In this document: in pieces, positions 14,618-22,814 of the stretch
How positions within the stretch are numbered: the first letter of the stretch is position 1
How the letters are laid out: every line of letters begins with the position of its first letter
From: Patescibacteria group bacterium
GTDB lineage: Bacteria > Patescibacteriota > Microgenomatia > Levybacterales > UBA12049
Reading direction: 5' to 3'
DNA: 25,386 bases
Assembly (NCBI GenBank): GCA_030917445.1
Contig: JAUPUR010000036.1
Location: forward strand, 1-25,386
Position numbers and translations under genes: made by a program
The notes under the pieces: model-generated
Databases searched by the model: none
What the model was told of the DNA's origin: nothing
Seen by the model: only the letters and a program-made list of their open reading frames with translations

Positions 14618-15190
14618 GTGACGGGAAGAACACACGATTTGGCTGCATTTACAGCATTAAATATGGTACTGGTGTCTGTTCCACTAGAAAATATGACACT
14701 TGCTACAGCATTGGTGGCTTTTACAGCTAATATGATTGGCGGACTTGCGCCTGATCTCGATCAGCCAACTGCAACTTTGTGGAGAAGACTAAGAGGTGGA
14801 TCTCTCTTAGGTAAATTACTTTCTCCGCTTCTTGGTGGACATCGATTCATCTCTCACTCAGTTATAGGAATTGTTATGTTTGGCGTTATTCTCCAAATTC
14901 TTCTTGAATTACTGAGCACCGTACTCATAGTTGACATGAATGTTGTTTGGTGGGCATTTATGATTGGAGTTTTTTCTCATCTTATTATGGATACTTTCAC
15001 AAGGGATGGTGTTCCATGGCTTTTTCCTATTCCAGTTCGTCTTGGTTTTCCGCCAATCCGACTACTGAGAATGAAAACAGGAGGTTTAGTAGAAAAATCA
15101 TTTGTTTTTCCTGTTCTTGTTTTTATCAATGGTCTTCTCATCTATTTTTATTACGATAAAGTTTTGCTATTTTTCAAACTGTTACAATAA
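14618..15190 (+). CDS. YdjM-like membrane-bound metal-dependent hydrolase family protein (DUF457-type)
   Basis: A 190-aa integral membrane protein with about four hydrophobic segments. Conserved polar motifs between them are TGRTHDLAAF at the N-terminus, GGLAPDLDQP (near residue 41), GGHRFISHSV (near 73) and HLIMDTFTRDGVPWLFPIP (near 120). These His/Asp motifs define the YdjM (LexA-regulated inner membrane) family, annotated as predicted metal-dependent hydrolases; the true substrate is unknown. The GTG start is supported by an extended -10 ending 6 nt upstream. A 12-nt gap with a Shine-Dalgarno leads to murE, so it probably heads the ydjM-murE-murC unit. Confidence 0.85.
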   Translation: MTGRTHDLAAFTALNMVLVSVPLENMTLATALVAFTANMIGGLAPDLDQPTATLWRRLRGGSLLGKLLSPLLGGHRFISHSVIGIVMFGVILQILLELLSTVLIVDMNVVWWAFMIGVFSHLIMDTFTRDGVPWLFPIPVRLGFPPIRLLRMKTGGLVEKSFVFPVLVFINGLLIYFYYDKVLLFFKLLQ

Positions 15191-15192
15191 TG

Positions 15193-15198
15193 AAAGGA
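15193..15198 (+). promoter_or_regulatory. Shine-Dalgarno sequence of murE
   Basis: AAAGGA ends 4 nt before the murE ATG (15203). It is one of very few clear ribosome binding sites in the window and sits at a gene with no -10 of its own, consistent with operon-internal initiation. Confidence 0.55.
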
Positions 15199-15202
15199 AT
15201 CT

Positions 15203-16381
15203 ATGTGGCAAAGAATAAAAAATAAATATCATTTTATAAAAGGGCATCTAGCGAATAAGATTTATAAGAGTCCTGGTAAAAAACTTATCTGTATTGGAGT
15301 GACAGGGACAGATGGGAAAACAACAACTGCAACTATGATTTATACAGTATTAAAGAATGCTGGTTACAAGACTGCACTTATTACAACAGTATCTGCAATT
15401 ATAGAAGATCACGTTTTTGACACAGGATTTCATGTCTCCACGCCCGATGCTTTTGCTCTTCAGTCATATTTAAAAAGAGCACTAGATGCGGGTGTTACGC
15501 ATGTTGTTTTAGAAGTAACATCTCATTCTTTGGATCAATATAGAGTTTTGGGAATTCCGTTTAAGGTTGGCGTCCTTACTAATATCTCACGAGAGCATCT
15601 TGATTATCACAAGTCAATGGAAAATTATATGTTGGCAAAAGGGAAGCTTTTAAAAGCAGCTCAAGTAGCAATACTTAACAAAGATGATGGAAGTTATTCA
15701 TTCTTTAAGGAACATATTGGTCGGAAAAAAGTTGTGACATATGCACGATCTCTCGAAGCAGATGTGACACCACAAGATATCTCCCTTCCTCAGACAATTC
15801 CTGGAGACTTTAATGTTTCCAATATGTTGGCTGCAACTGCTGCTTGTTTTGCTCTTGGTATTGATCGTGCAGTGATAGAAGCAGGTTTGAAGAGAGTTTC
15901 CCTTCCCGAAGGAAGATTTGAAGTTGTGTATGACAGTGATTTTAAAGTAATTATTGATTTTGCTCACACTCCAAATTCACTTGAGCAACTTTTGCAAACA
16001 GTGAAAAAAACAACCAAAGGAAAGATAACTCATGTTTTTGGATGTGCTGGAAAAAGAGATAGGGGTAAAAGAGGCCCGATGGGGGAAGTATCAGCACGGT
16101 ATGCAGATCGTATTATCTTGACTGCTGAAGATCCTCGTGATGAAAAAATTCATGATATCAATGCTATGATCAAAAAAGGGATGAAAGGTCATACAGACAT
16201 ACAGGAAATTGAGTCTAGAACTGAGGCAATTTTCTATGCTATAACACATGCAGGAAAAGGTGATACTGTTTTGTTGACAGGTAAAGGACATGAAAAATCA
16301 ATGAATTTTGGAAATGGCGAAACACCTTGGAATGAGCATGAAGAAGTTTATAAAATACTTAAAGAAAATGGAAAAAATTAA
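15203..16381 (+). CDS. murE: MurE-type UDP-N-acetylmuramyl-tripeptide synthetase lacking the N-terminal domain
   Basis: A 392-aa Mur ligase, about 100 residues shorter than usual. The ATP loop GTDGKTTT lies at residues 35-42 instead of beyond residue 100, so the N-terminal domain that normally holds the uridine end of the substrate is missing. MurE identity comes from EVTSHSLDQYR (104-114), NISREHLDYHKSMENYMLAK (with the lysine that is carbamylated in the family) and DFAHTPNSL. The third-amino-acid specificity motif reads EDPR (309-312). DNPR is typical of diaminopimelate enzymes and lysine enzymes lack the Arg, so the residue added is uncertain. Translation uses a Shine-Dalgarno site. The gene overlaps murC by 14 nt. 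Confidence 0.88.
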   Translation: MWQRIKNKYHFIKGHLANKIYKSPGKKLICIGVTGTDGKTTTATMIYTVLKNAGYKTALITTVSAIIEDHVFDTGFHVSTPDAFALQSYLKRALDAGVTHVVLEVTSHSLDQYRVLGIPFKVGVLTNISREHLDYHKSMENYMLAKGKLLKAAQVAILNKDDGSYSFFKEHIGRKKVVTYARSLEADVTPQDISLPQTIPGDFNVSNMLAATAACFALGIDRAVIEAGLKRVSLPEGRFEVVYDSDFKVIIDFAHTPNSLEQLLQTVKKTTKGKITHVFGCAGKRDRGKRGPMGEVSARYADRIILTAEDPRDEKIHDINAMIKKGMKGHTDIQEIESRTEAIFYAITHAGKGDTVLLTGKGHEKSMNFGNGETPWNEHEEVYKILKENGKN

Positions 16382-17777
16382 ATCAATACATTTTGTTGGA
16401 ATAAAAGGAGTTGGGTTAACTCCGCTTGCTGTTATTGCTCATGAAGCAGGACTTATCGTGACGGGGAGTGATATTGCTGAAGTATTTATTACTGATGAGG
16501 CTTTATCAAAAGTAGGAATTGTTCCATATGTTGGTTTTGATAAAGAACATGTTGGGGATGTTGATTTAATTATCACAACCGGTGCACATGGTGGACTGCA
16601 GAACCCTGAGGTTGTTGCTGCAGTGGAAAAAGGTATTCCGGTATGGACTCGTGCTGAAGCGGTAGGAAATTTCATGAAAGGCGAAATTTTTGGTAAAAAA
16701 TTTAAAGGAATTTCAGTTGCTGGAACACATGGTAAAACGACAACAACAGCTATGATTGTGACTATTATGAAAAATGCAGGAATTGATCCATCATATCTTG
16801 TTGGAACAAGTGATATTGGAGGAGTAGATCTACCGGGGCATTTTGGAAAAGGACAGTATTTTATTGCAGAGGCCGATGAGTATGCTACCGAGCCTCAATC
16901 TGACCATTCAGCAGCTTTTCTCTGGCATCATCCATCTCTAGCACTTTTCACTAATATTGAACATGATCATCCTGATATTTATCCGGATCTTGAATCAGTA
17001 GAAAAAGCATTCAAATCTTTTTCAGAACAAGTAGAGGATACGCTCATCGGTTGTGGTGATGATGAGAGAGTGTATGCTGTGATGAAGTCGGGAAAGATAA
17101 AATCTGTTTCTTATGGGTTTTCTCCAAAAAATGATTATGTATTAGAAAGAGTCTCTGTCTCTGGGGACAGAACCTTTTTTCATGTGATTGGAATGGGTGT
17201 AGATTTAGGAGAGTGGAGTGTTCAAGTGATGGGAGACCATAATGCACTAAATGCTCTTGGCGCAATTGTGACGTGTATTGAAGCCGGAATGTCTCTGGAG
17301 AAGATAAAAGAAGGAATACAGCATTTTCAAGGAACAAAAAGACGTCTTGAGTATAGAGGGGTACTTACCACAGGAGCTGTTGTATATGATGATTATGCAC
17401 ATCATCCAACAGAGATTAAAAAAACACTTCATTCTCTCAAACAGCGGTATACGAATGAAAATATTTATTGTGTTTTCCAGCCTCATACATATTCGCGTAC
17501 CAAAGCACTTTACAGTGAGTTTTTACGATGTTTTGAAGATGCTGATACCGTGATACTCACTGATATTTATGCTTCGCTTCGAGAAGGAATTGATTCAACT
17601 GTAAGTTCACAAAGATTGGGTGAAGATATATCGAGAATGAAAAAGAATGTTTTTTATATTCCCTTAAAAAGTATTGCAACATATATAAAAAATATGCGTC
17701 TTGGCTCAGAAGATGTTATCGTGTTTATGGGCGCGGGAGACGTATATAAGGAGATAGATAGCCTTGATTTTAAGTAA
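16368..17777 (+). CDS. murC: UDP-N-acetylmuramate--L-alanine ligase MurC
   Basis: A 469-aa Mur ligase that adds the first stem-peptide residue. The Rossmann start FVGIKGVGLTPLAVIA and GSDI (residues 33-36) bind the UDP-MurNAc side. The ATP loop is AGTHGKTTTT (118-127). EADEYATEPQSDHS, NIEHDHPDIYP, YDDYAHHPTEIKKTL and FQPHTYSRTKAL are MurC-specific. The ATG at 16368 is chosen because it places the Rossmann strand right at the N-terminus and overlaps murE by only 14 nt. The frame is open to an ATG at 16308, which would add 20 unrelated residues. No Shine-Dalgarno is seen; coupling to murE is likely. Confidence 0.94.
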   Translation: MEKIKSIHFVGIKGVGLTPLAVIAHEAGLIVTGSDIAEVFITDEALSKVGIVPYVGFDKEHVGDVDLIITTGAHGGLQNPEVVAAVEKGIPVWTRAEAVGNFMKGEIFGKKFKGISVAGTHGKTTTTAMIVTIMKNAGIDPSYLVGTSDIGGVDLPGHFGKGQYFIAEADEYATEPQSDHSAAFLWHHPSLALFTNIEHDHPDIYPDLESVEKAFKSFSEQVEDTLIGCGDDERVYAVMKSGKIKSVSYGFSPKNDYVLERVSVSGDRTFFHVIGMGVDLGEWSVQVMGDHNALNALGAIVTCIEAGMSLEKIKEGIQHFQGTKRRLEYRGVLTTGAVVYDDYAHHPTEIKKTLHSLKQRYTNENIYCVFQPHTYSRTKALYSEFLRCFEDADTVILTDIYASLREGIDSTVSSQRLGEDISRMKKNVFYIPLKSIATYIKNMRLGSEDVIVFMGAGDVYKEIDSLDFK

Positions 17778-17787
17778 GTAAGGATAT

Positions 17788-17815
17788 TTGTTATCTTCTT
17801 TATTTCAGGTATAAT
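17788..17815 (+). promoter_or_regulatory. Promoter of the murA unit
   Basis: TTGTTA (17788-17793), a 16-nt spacer and a perfect TATAAT (17810-17815). The hexamer overlaps the first in-frame ATG (17814), so that codon cannot be in the transcript. The second ATG, 17823, lies 7 nt after the hexamer and fits a leaderless start. Confidence 0.6.
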
Positions 17816-17822
17816 GCATCAA

Positions 17823-19154
17823 ATGATTGAAGAAAAGTTTATCGTACGAGGCGGAAAAAGTTTGCAAGGAGAGGTCTCTGTAGCTGGAGCAAAAAATGTT
17901 GCACTCAAGGCTATTGTTGCTGCCTGTTTGACAACTGAGGAAGTGATATTACACAATATTCCACTAATATCTGATCTTCGTATAATGGCTGAAATCATAC
18001 AAGATCTTGGAGGATCATTTGTTATTGAAGATCATACTGCACGTATTCGTGTTGAACACTTTAAGAAAAATGAGATAACACTTGATCAAGCTTCACATAT
18101 ACGCACATCTTCAATGTTTTTAGCTCCTCTCCTTGTGAGAGAGCACGAGGCAATTATCCCCAATCCAGGTGGATGTAGGCTGGGAGCTCGCCCTATCGAT
18201 CGAACAATTGATGGACTTCGTCAAATGGGTGCAACAATTGAATATTTAAGTGATGATGGCTTCTTCCATGCAACATCTGATAAATTGCACGGAGTCAGAT
18301 ATCATTTTGAAAAAAATACTCATACTGGTACAGAGACAATGATCATTGCAGCAGTATGCGCAGAAGGCAAAACAGTACTCACCAATGCAGCTGAAGAGCC
18401 TGAAATTGATGAGCTAATAGATCTATTAAATGCAATGGGTGGAAAAATTAAGAGAACTGACAAAAGAGTTATTGAGATTGAAGGGGTAGAAAAACTTCAT
18501 GGTGCAGAAGTCACAATAAGACCTGATAGAAATGAAGTTGTCACATTTGCAATAGCAGCAATTGTGACTAAGGGAGATGTTATTGTCTCAGGTGCGAGAA
18601 AAGAAGATTTAAGTGCGTTTCTTGAAAAATTTGAAGCTGTTGGTGGTGGTGTTGAACAGGTGAGTGCTGGACTGAGGTTTTATTTCAAAGATCAAATCCA
18701 AGCTGTTGATGTTACGACTGCTCCATACCCAGGTTTTATGACTGATTGGCAAGCTCCATGGGCCGTGATGATGACTCAGGCAGATGGAATATCAACGATT
18801 CATGAGACTGTTTTTGAAAACAAACTTCAGTATGTTGCTGATCTCAAAAAAATGGGTGCAAAGGTTGAGCTTTTTAACCCGCCTGTGGAAAATAAAGAGG
18901 ATGTGTATAACTTCAATTTAGATGATGATCGTCCGGAGTATTACCATGCAGTACGAATAAAAGGTCCTAAAAAACTTCACAACGCAATTGTCACGATGCA
19001 TGACATTCGAGCTGGTGCTGCAGTCGTTTTGGCAGCACTCGCAGCAAATGGCGAAACAACTATTCATGGAATTCATTTGATTGAGAGAGGCTATGAAAAT
19101 TTTGAGAATCGACTAAGATCTTTGGGTGCTGATATTGAAAAAATAACTAAGTAA
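17823..19154 (+). CDS. murA: UDP-N-acetylglucosamine 1-carboxyvinyltransferase MurA
   Basis: A 443-aa EPSP-synthase-fold enzyme that adds enolpyruvate to UDP-GlcNAc, the first committed step of peptidoglycan synthesis. VAGAKNVALKAIVAA (residues 20-34) carries the Lys-Asn substrate pair. NPGGCRLGARPID (114-126) has the catalytic cysteine C118, so classical fosfomycin chemistry at this site is expected. YPGFMTDWQAPWAV holds the catalytic-loop Asp. Length is close to the usual 420-430 aa. The start at 17823 is preferred over 17814 because the promoter -10 overlaps the upstream ATG. glmU follows after 2 nt, so murA heads the amino-sugar unit. Confidence 0.94.
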   Translation: MIEEKFIVRGGKSLQGEVSVAGAKNVALKAIVAACLTTEEVILHNIPLISDLRIMAEIIQDLGGSFVIEDHTARIRVEHFKKNEITLDQASHIRTSSMFLAPLLVREHEAIIPNPGGCRLGARPIDRTIDGLRQMGATIEYLSDDGFFHATSDKLHGVRYHFEKNTHTGTETMIIAAVCAEGKTVLTNAAEEPEIDELIDLLNAMGGKIKRTDKRVIEIEGVEKLHGAEVTIRPDRNEVVTFAIAAIVTKGDVIVSGARKEDLSAFLEKFEAVGGGVEQVSAGLRFYFKDQIQAVDVTTAPYPGFMTDWQAPWAVMMTQADGISTIHETVFENKLQYVADLKKMGAKVELFNPPVENKEDVYNFNLDDDRPEYYHAVRIKGPKKLHNAIVTMHDIRAGAAVVLAALAANGETTIHGIHLIERGYENFENRLRSLGADIEKITK

Positions 19155-19156
19155 CG

Positions 19157-19912
19157 ATGAATACAAAATCAACTATATCAGCAGTTATTCTTGCAGCAGG
19201 TAAAGGAAAAAGAATGAACATGCAAGAATCGAACAAAGTTACCGCTCAGCTTCTCAACAAACCTATTGTCAACCACATTGTTTCTTTTATGGATGATCTC
19301 GAACTTGGAGCAATTATTGTCGTTGTCGGACATGCACAGTCTTCAGTACGAGATGCTTTGAAAGGATATCATGTTCTTTTTGCAGAGCAAACAGAACAAC
19401 TCGGGACAGGACATGCTCTTACAAGTGCCCTCAGTGTTGTACCCTCAACAATTACTGACTTATTCGTGGTCTATGGTGATGACGGAGTTTTTTATACACA
19501 GAAAAATAAAGAGTTGATGGAACTTCTTTTTGAAAAACATCATCAATCAAAAGCGGCAATTACTTTTTTGACAATTGAACAGGATGATCCAACAGGGCTT
19601 GGAAGAATTGTGAGAGATAATAATGATAAAGTGATTGCAATTATTGAAGAAAAAGATGCAACTGAAGAACAGAAAAAAATTACTGAGATAAATCCAGGAT
19701 GTTTTCTCTTTAATGTCGATTTCGTTAAAAAATATCTTTCAAAAGTTGAGAAGAGTCCAGTGACTGGGGAGTATTACCTCACAAGTTTGATCGATATCGC
19801 GTTTGAAAATAATGAACTCGTTGAAACAGTTAAAGGTGGTAAAATTGCTTGGCGTGGAGTTAATACACCAGAAGAGCTAGAAAAGGCACAAGAAATGATG
19901 AGGTCAATGTAA
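19157..19912 (+). CDS. glmU: GlmU-like N-acetylglucosamine-1-phosphate uridylyltransferase (N-terminal domain only)
   Basis: A 251-aa nucleotidyltransferase corresponding to the pyrophosphorylase half of GlmU, which makes UDP-GlcNAc from UTP and GlcNAc-1-P. The binding loop reads ISAVILAAGKGKRM, followed by QLGTGHALTSAL, VYGDDGV, GRIVRDN, IIEEKDAT and EINPGCFLF, which track E. coli GlmU closely. The usual PKVLH lysine motif reads NKVTAQ. The protein stops near residue 250: the left-handed beta-helix acetyltransferase domain that makes GlcNAc-1-P is entirely missing, and no frameshifted remnant follows. A GNAT gene begins 1 nt downstream and glmS lies in the same unit. Confidence 0.9.
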   Translation: MNTKSTISAVILAAGKGKRMNMQESNKVTAQLLNKPIVNHIVSFMDDLELGAIIVVVGHAQSSVRDALKGYHVLFAEQTEQLGTGHALTSALSVVPSTITDLFVVYGDDGVFYTQKNKELMELLFEKHHQSKAAITFLTIEQDDPTGLGRIVRDNNDKVIAIIEEKDATEEQKKITEINPGCFLFNVDFVKKYLSKVEKSPVTGEYYLTSLIDIAFENNELVETVKGGKIAWRGVNTPEELEKAQEMMRSM

Positions 19913-19913
19913 G

Positions 19914-20357
19914 ATGAGTTATATTATTGAAGAAGCAGTTATTCATTCAGAAGGAATTCACTCAGCTGTCGTTTCATTGACCAAACAGCTTGATGCACAT
20001 GCATCAGAGATATATCCGGAAGACCTCAAAGATATTATCTCATCTCCAACCACATATCTTTTTTTGGCAAAAGATACTGAAAAAGCTGAGATTATTGGAA
20101 TGATTACACTAGTAACGTATAGAATTCCTTATAAGAAAAAAGGGGTTTTGGAAGATCTCGTTGTTGATGAGCATCATCGTGGAAAAGGACTCGGAGAAGC
20201 ACTTGTTAAAAAAGCTCTTGAGAAAGCAAAGGAGTTACAGATCACAACTGTCGATCTGACTTCACGACCTGATCGCGAAGGGGCAAATAGACTTTATCAA
20301 AAAATGGGTTTTGAAAAAAGAGAGACAAATGTCTATAGAGTGCACTTAACTAATTAA
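19914..20357 (+). CDS. GNAT-family N-acetyltransferase, candidate for the missing glucosamine-phosphate acetyltransferase
   Basis: A 147-aa single-domain GNAT. The acetyl-CoA pyrophosphate loop is R89-G-K-G-L-G94 within EDLVVDEHHRGKGLGEALV. The C-terminal part has ANRLYQKMGFEKRETNVYRV, the usual Tyr-containing closing motif. The ED-x-VV strand before the loop resembles eukaryotic GNA1 (glucosamine-6-phosphate N-acetyltransferase), but this pattern is common enough in GNATs to be only suggestive. Context is stronger: it sits between an acetyltransferase-less GlmU and glmS, 1 nt after the former, so it may supply the acetylation step. General amine or protein N-acetylation is the alternative. 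It overlaps the HAD gene by TAATG. Confidence 0.82.
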   Translation: MSYIIEEAVIHSEGIHSAVVSLTKQLDAHASEIYPEDLKDIISSPTTYLFLAKDTEKAEIIGMITLVTYRIPYKKKGVLEDLVVDEHHRGKGLGEALVKKALEKAKELQITTVDLTSRPDREGANRLYQKMGFEKRETNVYRVHLTN

Positions 20358-21007
20358 TGAATTCCCCTCAAACACTTATTCTTCTTGATATTGATCACAC
20401 ACTTTTTGATGCAACTGAGTATAGAAAAAGAGTTTTTTCTGAGCTCATTGAGTATCTTCTTCCACATCAAAGTGAGAATGGAATTGAAATTGCAGAAAAT
20501 ATTTACAAAAATCTCAGAGAAAAAGGATATTTCAAAATCTCGTTATTTCTTTCAGAGTTAAGTGAGAGTTTGGGAATAAAAACTGATGAAGATCTTTCAT
20601 ATTTCTTTTTTTCAAAGGAAAGTATCAAACAAGCGCTTTTTATTGATGTCTTACCAACCCTGACGACACTGTGTTCAAATAAAGATATAACTCTAGGTAT
20701 TTTTTCTGGAGGTCAAGAAGATATGCAGAGAAAAAAAATTGAGGCTATCAAACATCTTCTTGAAGACAAGCATATTCATATCAATGAAGTGAATAAATTT
20801 GATGATATTCCAGAGCTTGCACAAAAATATAAAGATAAACGTTTGATTGTTGTCGATGATATTCCAGAAATTCTCGATATATTCAAAAAAAATAATGAGA
20901 ATGTTATTACTGTTTACATAGATAGACATCAAAGAAATGAAAAATCAGCATTAAAACCTGATTACCATATTGATAATTTAGAGAATTTGATTACAATCAG
21001 TGAATAA
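20357..21007 (+). CDS. HAD-superfamily hydrolase
   Basis: A 216-aa haloacid dehalogenase-like protein. Motif I is LILLDIDHTLFD with the nucleophile D11 and acid/base D13. Motif II is IFSGGQ (S117), a motif III lysine lies near 126-127, and motif IV is LIVVDDIPE (D167-D168). The helical cap between residues 20 and 95 is of C1 type. It is likely a small-molecule phosphatase or phosphomutase; the substrate cannot be read from sequence. Its place between a putative sugar-phosphate acetyltransferase and glmS makes a hexosamine-phosphate substrate attractive but unproven. Both junctions are one-base TAATG overlaps, so it is firmly within the murA-glmS unit. Confidence 0.82.
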   Translation: MNSPQTLILLDIDHTLFDATEYRKRVFSELIEYLLPHQSENGIEIAENIYKNLREKGYFKISLFLSELSESLGIKTDEDLSYFFFSKESIKQALFIDVLPTLTTLCSNKDITLGIFSGGQEDMQRKKIEAIKHLLEDKHIHINEVNKFDDIPELAQKYKDKRLIVVDDIPEILDIFKKNNENVITVYIDRHQRNEKSALKPDYHIDNLENLITISE

Positions 21008-22764
21008 TGTGTGGAATATTTGCATATACTGGAAAAAATAAAGATGCTTCTCATCTTGTTCTCAAAGGATTAAAAAAATTAGAGTATCGAGGGTATGATT
21101 CATGGGGAATAGCTGCTCTTAAAAATGATGCGCTTCTTGTCGAAAAACATACAGGGAAAATAAAAGACGCACAGATATCTCTTCCTACTTCAAAAATAGC
21201 AATTGGACATACTCGTTGGGCGACACATGGTGGTGTCACTGTTGCTAATGCTCATCCGCATTTTGATTGTCAGAAAAAAATTGTTCTTTTACATAATGGA
21301 ATTGTTGAGAACTTTGAAGACATAAAACACTCACTTGATGTTGATCATAATTTTAAATCTCAGACAGATACAGAAGTGATTGTTCATTTGATTGAAGAAA
21401 ATATGCATACGATGAAATTTTCAGATGCTGTGAGATATGCTTTTCTCAAATTAAAAGGACTTAATGCAATTGTAGTTCTTGAGAAAGAGTCTGGTGACAT
21501 TATTGCGTGTAAAAATGGATCGCCACTTGTTGTAGGTATTGGAGAAGATGAGTTGTATTTGGCTTCAGATCCGACAGGGATAATTGAGTATACAAAGAGA
21601 TTGGTTTTTCTTAAAGATCAAGAAATGGTTATTTTAAATGAAACATGCGAACTGTACTCAATTCAAACAGGTAAAAAAATATCATTTCAGCCTGAAGTTG
21701 TTGACTGGGAAGTGACAACGTCATCACTTGGAAAATTTCCTCATTATATGATCAAAGAGATTTTTGATCAGGAGAGTATTATAAAAAACATGAGCAAAAC
21801 ACTTTCCAGTGAAGTTAAAGATGTCGCACAAAGTATTCAAAAAGCACAGGGGACATTTTTCATTGGTGCGGGTACTGCATATCATGCATGTCTCATGGGA
21901 ACATATCTTTTTTCAACAATAGCTGGAAAACACGTCAATACTGCTGTTGCTTCTGAATTTAATTATCTTGAAGACTTTTTGACAAATAGAAGTCTTATTA
22001 TTGCTCTTTCACAATCAGGTGAAACAATCGATGTCATTGAACCACTTCAACGAGCACAGAAAAGAGGAACAGGAATAATAGGTATAGTAAATTCTTTAGG
22101 CTCTACAATTTATAGAATGTCAGACAAGAAAATTCTTCTTTCTGCGGGTCCAGAACTTGCCGTCGCATCGACCAAAGCATATACAGCAAAAGTAAGTATG
22201 CTTCTTCTTCTCGCAGGAATAATGAGCAACAAATTGTCTCAGATTCAAACATCTCTTTTGCATGCATCTGATGAAGTAAAAAGACTTCTTGAACCATCAT
22301 CTCTGAAAGATATTAAAAAAATTGCGAAGATGCTTTCACATGCCGAACATATCTATACCATAGGTCGAGGACTTTCTTATCCAACAGCTCTAGAAGCAGC
22401 ATTGAAAATTAAAGAGGTTAGCTATATTCATACTGAGGGACTCGCTGGTGGGGAATTAAAACATGGCACAATTGCACTTATTTCAAAAGGAATTCCATGT
22501 ATCGTTTTTGCTCCTGAGGATGAAACATATGAAGCAATTATTTCAAATGCAACTGAAATAAAGGCACGAGGTGGAGTAATAATTGGTGTAAGCTCGCGAA
22601 GAAGCTCTGTTTTTGATTATTATATTGAAGTAAAAGACTGTAAGGAAGCATCTGCAATCTCCCATATCATTCCAGCACAATTGATTGCTTATTATCTTGC
22701 GGTTGAGAAAAATTTAGACCCAGACAAGCCTCGAAATTTGGCAAAGAGCGTGACTGTAAAATAA
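21007..22764 (+). CDS. glmS: Glutamine--fructose-6-phosphate aminotransferase (isomerising) GlmS
   Basis: A 585-aa enzyme making glucosamine-6-phosphate from fructose-6-P and glutamine. MCGIFAYTGK begins with the class II glutaminase cysteine (exposed after Met removal), then YRGYDSWG, GHTRWATHGGV and NAHPHFD. Two sugar isomerase (SIS) domains follow, with ALSQSGETIDVIEPLQRAQK in the first and GRGLSYPTALEAALKIKEVS and EGLAGGELKHGTIALI in the second. The closing NLAKSVTVK contains the lysine that binds the sugar in the family. Slightly shorter than E. coli GlmS (609 aa). The ATG overlaps the HAD stop. No glmS ribozyme or other leader is possible, as the upstream bases are coding. Confidence 0.96.
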   Translation: MCGIFAYTGKNKDASHLVLKGLKKLEYRGYDSWGIAALKNDALLVEKHTGKIKDAQISLPTSKIAIGHTRWATHGGVTVANAHPHFDCQKKIVLLHNGIVENFEDIKHSLDVDHNFKSQTDTEVIVHLIEENMHTMKFSDAVRYAFLKLKGLNAIVVLEKESGDIIACKNGSPLVVGIGEDELYLASDPTGIIEYTKRLVFLKDQEMVILNETCELYSIQTGKKISFQPEVVDWEVTTSSLGKFPHYMIKEIFDQESIIKNMSKTLSSEVKDVAQSIQKAQGTFFIGAGTAYHACLMGTYLFSTIAGKHVNTAVASEFNYLEDFLTNRSLIIALSQSGETIDVIEPLQRAQKRGTGIIGIVNSLGSTIYRMSDKKILLSAGPELAVASTKAYTAKVSMLLLLAGIMSNKLSQIQTSLLHASDEVKRLLEPSSLKDIKKIAKMLSHAEHIYTIGRGLSYPTALEAALKIKEVSYIHTEGLAGGELKHGTIALISKGIPCIVFAPEDETYEAIISNATEIKARGGVIIGVSSRRSSVFDYYIEVKDCKEASAISHIIPAQLIAYYLAVEKNLDPDKPRNLAKSVTVK

Positions 22765-22779
22765 TTTATTAGATTCCAT

Positions 22780-22808
22780 TTGATCCTCACAACCAACCAG
22801 AGTATAAT
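22780..22808 (+). promoter_or_regulatory. Promoter of mraY-ftsW
   Basis: TTGATC (22780-22785), a 17-nt spacer and a perfect TATAAT (22803-22808), 6 nt before the ATG at 22815. The six intervening bases (AAGAGG) look Shine-Dalgarno-like but touch the ATG, so the leaderless reading is preferred. Confidence 0.6.
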
Positions 22809-22814
22809 AAGAGG

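Noticed and set aside
16308..16367. Upstream ATG extending murC by 20 residues
   Set aside because: It lies deep inside murE and adds residues before the Rossmann strand; ATG 16368 gives the family-like N-terminus and a small 14-nt overlap.
17044..17337. Long antisense frame opposite murC, and similar frames opposite glyS, ftsI and glmS
   Set aside because: They lack protein-like motifs, lie wholly within well-supported genes and have no promoter or ribosome binding site signals.
20900..21006. Possible glmS ribozyme or riboswitch upstream of glmS
   Set aside because: The upstream bases are fully coding for the HAD protein, whose stop overlaps the glmS ATG by one base, leaving no leader.
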